Source: Hyphococcus sp. | GTDB lineage: Bacteria; Pseudomonadota; Alphaproteobacteria; Caulobacterales; Parvularculaceae | Length of the DNA stretch: 8,192 nucleotides | Direction: 5' to 3' | Assembly (NCBI GenBank): GCA_021604605.1 | Contig: BQJH01000127.1 | Location: 1 to 8,192, forward strand | Shown: positions 5,764-8,192 of the stretch, in pieces | Layout of the letters: every line of letters starts with the position of its first letter | Numbering within the stretch: the first letter of the stretch is position 1 | Position numbers and translations under genes: made by a program | Notes under the pieces: generated by a model | Seen by the model: only the letters and a program-made list of their open reading frames with translations | Told to the model about the DNA's origin: nothing | Database searches by the model: none

Positions 5764-5773
5764 CTGCAACTCA

Positions 5774-7225
5774 ATGACAACATTTTCTCGCCGCACGTTA
5801 CTTCGCACTGGCGCTGCGGGCGCCTCCCTAGTGACGCTCAGCCTTGGCGCCTGGGCTTTAAGGATAGCCAACGCGCAAAAAGCAGACCCAGTCGCCGGGC
5901 CATACGGCCCGTTGTCACCCGTCCTCGATGAGACAACGGGCCTGCCGCTCCTGCAATTACCAAAGGGTTTTCGCTATCAGTCTTTCTCCTGGGCAGGCGA
6001 TTTAATGGGAGACGGCGCCAGCGCCCCGAATATGCATGACGGTATGGCCGTTATTCGCAGCCTGAACGGGAAAACCACGCTGATCCGCAATCATGAAGTT
6101 GGCGCTGGTCCATTGCTTGGCGCTTCGCTTTATGATGACGTGGTTGTGCCTACAGAAATAGCTCAAACCGAAGGGCCCGTTACTGTCGGCGGCGGCACAA
6201 CAACTCTGACATATGAAAATGGGCAATGGCGGAGCGCGCGCCCTAGTCTTGGCGGTACCTTGATCAATTGCTCAGGCGGCCCAACGCCGTGGGGCAGCTG
6301 GTTAAGCTGTGAAGAGACCGTCACCGACCTCAGACAATTAGGCGGCAAGCTACACGGTTTTGTGTTTGAAGTCCCCGCGGAAGGCGTGGCAAGCGCGGTT
6401 CCACTCACGGCTATGGGGCTTTTTTCTCACGAAGCCGTAGCCATCGATCCCAACACCAGCATTGCGTATCTCACAGAGGATAATGGCGATACGTCAGGCC
6501 TTTACCGCTTTTTGCCCGCCAACCGCACCCAAACTTTACGCGCGTTGGAAGATGGCGGCATATTGCAAATGCTGAAAGTGACAGGCCAGCGCAACGCCGA
6601 TCTCACCACTCCCAAAGTCGGAGATCGATATGATGCGGAATGGGTTGATATCGCCGACCCCGTTATGCTGCCCGAAAATCAAGACAATGTACTCGATATG
6701 GAAGGAAGGTCAGGACCTTATATGCAAGGCGAAGACCAAGGCGCCGCGAAATTCAAGCGGCTCGAAGGCGCCTTCTTCCACGACGGATCCCTTTACTTCG
6801 CAGACACATCTGCCGGGGCTGCTGAGTTTGGCGTGATCTGGCGCTACGACCCAGATGAGGAAAAGGCCGATGCCGGGGGCCTTTTGACAGCCCTTTTCGT
6901 ATCGCCAAATCCGTCAGTCGGGAACCGGCCGGACAACTTAACACTCAGCCCACGGAATGAGCTATATTTTTGTGAAGATGGAGATGATCAACCACAACGA
7001 ATAATGGGACTATTGCCATCCGGAGATACTTTCCCATTCGTCGGAAACAATGTTGCGCTGGATGAGGGCAATATCAAAACTATAGAAAAACCCTTGATAT
7101 CACCCGGTGACTATCGTTTTGAAGAATGGGCCGGCGCTACATTTAGCCCTGATGGCGAAACTCTTTTTGTCAATATCCAGACGCCAGGGATTACATTCGC
7201 CATAACCGGACCTTGGAAAACTTAA
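5774..7225 (+). CDS. Tat-exported PhoX-family (DUF839) protein, probable phosphatase-like beta-propeller
   Basis: This 483-aa protein (start at 5774) has a twin-arginine signal: SRRTLLRTG (5-13), a hydrophobic stretch to about residue 31, and likely cleavage ANA-QK after Ala34. That places a folded, metal-containing protein in the periplasm. The DUF839/PhoX pattern runs through the body. It includes TTLIRNHE (101-108), NCSGGPTPWGSWLSCEE (165-181), FSHEAVAID, YLTEDNGDTSGLYRF, RLEGAFF, RPDNLTLSP and, near the C-terminus, TFSPDGETLFVNIQTPG. In characterised PhoX alkaline phosphatases the Cys of the N-C-x-G-G motif (here Cys166) binds iron and several Glu residues bind iron or calcium. A second cysteine, Cys179, occurs here where classical PhoX has a non-Cys residue. 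Phosphatase activity is therefore likely but not certain; many DUF839 proteins are uncharacterised. No PhoB box was found upstream. It is convergent with the DUF885 gene, 16 bp apart. Confidence 0.85.
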   Translation: MTTFSRRTLLRTGAAGASLVTLSLGAWALRIANAQKADPVAGPYGPLSPVLDETTGLPLLQLPKGFRYQSFSWAGDLMGDGASAPNMHDGMAVIRSLNGKTTLIRNHEVGAGPLLGASLYDDVVVPTEIAQTEGPVTVGGGTTTLTYENGQWRSARPSLGGTLINCSGGPTPWGSWLSCEETVTDLRQLGGKLHGFVFEVPAEGVASAVPLTAMGLFSHEAVAIDPNTSIAYLTEDNGDTSGLYRFLPANRTQTLRALEDGGILQMLKVTGQRNADLTTPKVGDRYDAEWVDIADPVMLPENQDNVLDMEGRSGPYMQGEDQGAAKFKRLEGAFFHDGSLYFADTSAGAAEFGVIWRYDPDEEKADAGGLLTALFVSPNPSVGNRPDNLTLSPRNELYFCEDGDDQPQRIMGLLPSGDTFPFVGNNVALDEGNIKTIEKPLISPGDYRFEEWAGATFSPDGETLFVNIQTPGITFAITGPWKT

Positions 7226-7241
7226 AGGTTCTGTAAAGCGA

Positions 7242-8192
7242 TCAGGCGTCATTCTTTTCAGCAATCCACGCATCGATCTTCCGTTCCAGCACGGGCAAGG
7301 GCATGGCCCCAGTCAACAGAACCTCATCGTGGAATGCGCGAACATCAAAACGTTCACCGAGCGTATCTTCTGCCCGTTTGCGCAACTCATTAATCTTCAG
7401 CATACCAAGCTTATACGATGTCGCCTGGCCCGGCATAACAGCGTAGCGCTCCACTTCCCGCGTGACGGCATCGCGCGTATCGCCGGTAACTGATTGCATA
7501 TAGTCAATCGCCTGTTCGCGGGTCCAGCGCTTATGATGCAGGCCTGTATCGACAACCAGACGCGCGGCGCGGAAAAGCTCTGATCTCAAACGACCAAGAT
7601 CACCCATGGGATCGTCGTCATACATACCCATTTCTGCGGCAACCTGCTCGGCGTAAAGCGCCCAGCCTTCAGCAAATTCCGAGTAGCCAAGCATATTGCG
7701 AATGAGCGGGAGGCCGGCCGCACGCTCCAGTGAGCGCTGGAAGTGATGGCCTGGCACAGCCTCGTGATAGGTCAATGTTTTCAACGTATGCTTTGGCCAA
7801 TCCGCTGTGTTTTTAAGATTGATCCAGTAGATGCCGCCGCGTGATCCATCCAGCGATGGGCTGGTGTAATATCCGCCGGGAGCAGCATCCTCTTCATATT
7901 CAGGGATGCGCCGCACCTCAACGCTTTGCGACGGGATTGTCTCGAACCAGTCCGGCGCTTTGGCCATGATCTCAGCCACTTGTGCGTTCAAATCAGCCAG
8001 CAGTTCAGCCCTGCCCTCATCTGTATTGTCGTAGCGCATATTTTCACGCCCGCCGATCCCTTCAAATCTCGCAGCGACAGAGCCCCCGATCATGCCCTGG
8101 GCGGTCATGATCGCGTCCATTTCCGCCGTTATCCGAGCGACTTCAGCAAGGCCAAGCTGGTGGATTTCCTCGCCCGTCCGCCCATTGGCGCC
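7242..8192 (-). CDS. DUF885 family protein, zinc-metallopeptidase-like, C-terminal part, cut by window edge
   Basis: The reverse strand is open from the window edge to the stop at 7242-7244, giving 316 residues. The frame continues upstream of the Met at 8118-8120 with in-frame family sequence (EEIHQLGLAEVARITAEMDA), so that Met is internal and the start lies beyond 8192. Full-length DUF885 proteins are usually near 550-620 aa, so about half is missing. The zinc motif is YHEAVPGHHFQ (His143, Glu144 and His149 counted from the window edge). It is followed about 25 residues later by EGWALYAE, whose first Glu is the likely third metal ligand. YWINLKNT and GQATSYKLGMLKINELR are further DUF885 marks. 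These proteins are gluzincin-like; most carry a lipoprotein or Sec signal and are thought to act in the envelope, but the signal is outside the window. The substrate is unknown. Confidence 0.88.
   Translation of the reverse strand, partial: GANGRTGEEIHQLGLAEVARITAEMDAIMTAQGMIGGSVAARFEGIGGRENMRYDNTDEGRAELLADLNAQVAEIMAKAPDWFETIPSQSVEVRRIPEYEEDAAPGGYYTSPSLDGSRGGIYWINLKNTADWPKHTLKTLTYHEAVPGHHFQRSLERAAGLPLIRNMLGYSEFAEGWALYAEQVAAEMGMYDDDPMGDLGRLRSELFRAARLVVDTGLHHKRWTREQAIDYMQSVTGDTRDAVTREVERYAVMPGQATSYKLGMLKINELRKRAEDTLGERFDVRAFHDEVLLTGAMPLPVLERKIDAWIAEKNDA

Larger units (their letters stand above)
5484..5773. other. 290-bp divergent intergenic region between dut and the phoX-like gene
   Basis: This is the largest gap in the window. 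It holds the dut-side inverted repeat (5504-5536), an AGCATGCT palindrome (5539-5546), and two near copies of GTTTTCCA[G/A]TA (5569-5579 and 5626-5636). It also has an isolated TTGACA (5606-5611) with no good -10 at the right distance, and the TATAAT element at 5734-5739. I see no coding frame with a ribosome site and no RNA gene. Confidence 0.6.

Noticed and set aside
5484..5773. PhoB (Pho) box upstream of the phoX-like gene
   Set aside because: Single partial matches such as TTGTCAC and TTGACAC occur, but no pair of CTGTCA-like repeats with 4-nt spacing.
1..8192. Mobile element, CRISPR array, tRNA, defence or phage system
   Set aside because: Both strands were read through. All long frames are housekeeping or envelope genes, there are no terminal inverted repeats or regularly spaced repeats, and no tRNA-like clover pattern was seen.

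Overview
The window looks like ordinary chromosomal DNA of an alphaproteobacterium. The protein family types, a composition of roughly mid-50s % GC (judged by eye), the dut–moeB pairing, the alphaproteobacterial-type SH3 exported protein, and two apparent signatures of the CtrA/CcrM cell-cycle circuit all point that way. I see no mobile element, CRISPR array, tRNA, rRNA or phage gene. The window is cut inside a gene at both ends.

Layout: (1) 1-1051, minus strand: fabA followed by fabB (fabB cut by the left edge), the pair that makes unsaturated fatty acids. A candidate promoter lies just upstream of fabA. (2) 1138-1707, minus strand: an exported bacterial SH3 repeat protein. It is transcribed away from (3) 1825-2829, plus strand: a D-2-hydroxyacid dehydrogenase of the glyoxylate/hydroxypyruvate reductase type. 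The 117-bp divergent gap between them holds a perfect TTAA-N7-TTAAC CtrA-type site. (4) 2942-3559, plus strand: a METTL7-like class I methyltransferase. (5) 3689-4183, plus strand: an exported DUF2141 protein, which runs tail to tail (2-bp gap) into (6) 4186-4941, minus strand: a MoeB/ThiF-type adenylyltransferase. It is the second gene of a dut–moeB unit with (7) 4980-5483, minus strand: dUTPase. A perfect 8-bp inverted repeat fills most of the dut–moeB gap. (8) 5774-7225, plus strand: a Tat-exported PhoX-family (DUF839) protein behind a TATAAT -10 element. It is convergent with (9) 7242-8192, minus strand: a DUF885 zinc-peptidase-like protein cut by the right edge.

The genes are mostly unrelated housekeeping or envelope functions: lipid synthesis, nucleotide-pool sanitation, cofactor sulfur transfer, redox metabolism and exported proteins. 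The most interesting signal is regulatory. By hand count GANTC (the CcrM methylation site) occurs only three times in 8.2 kb, where about thirty would be expected by chance. Two of the three sit in short promoter gaps, upstream of dut and of the DUF2141 gene, each inside a candidate -35 element. I found no convincing evidence of an undescribed multi-gene system here.
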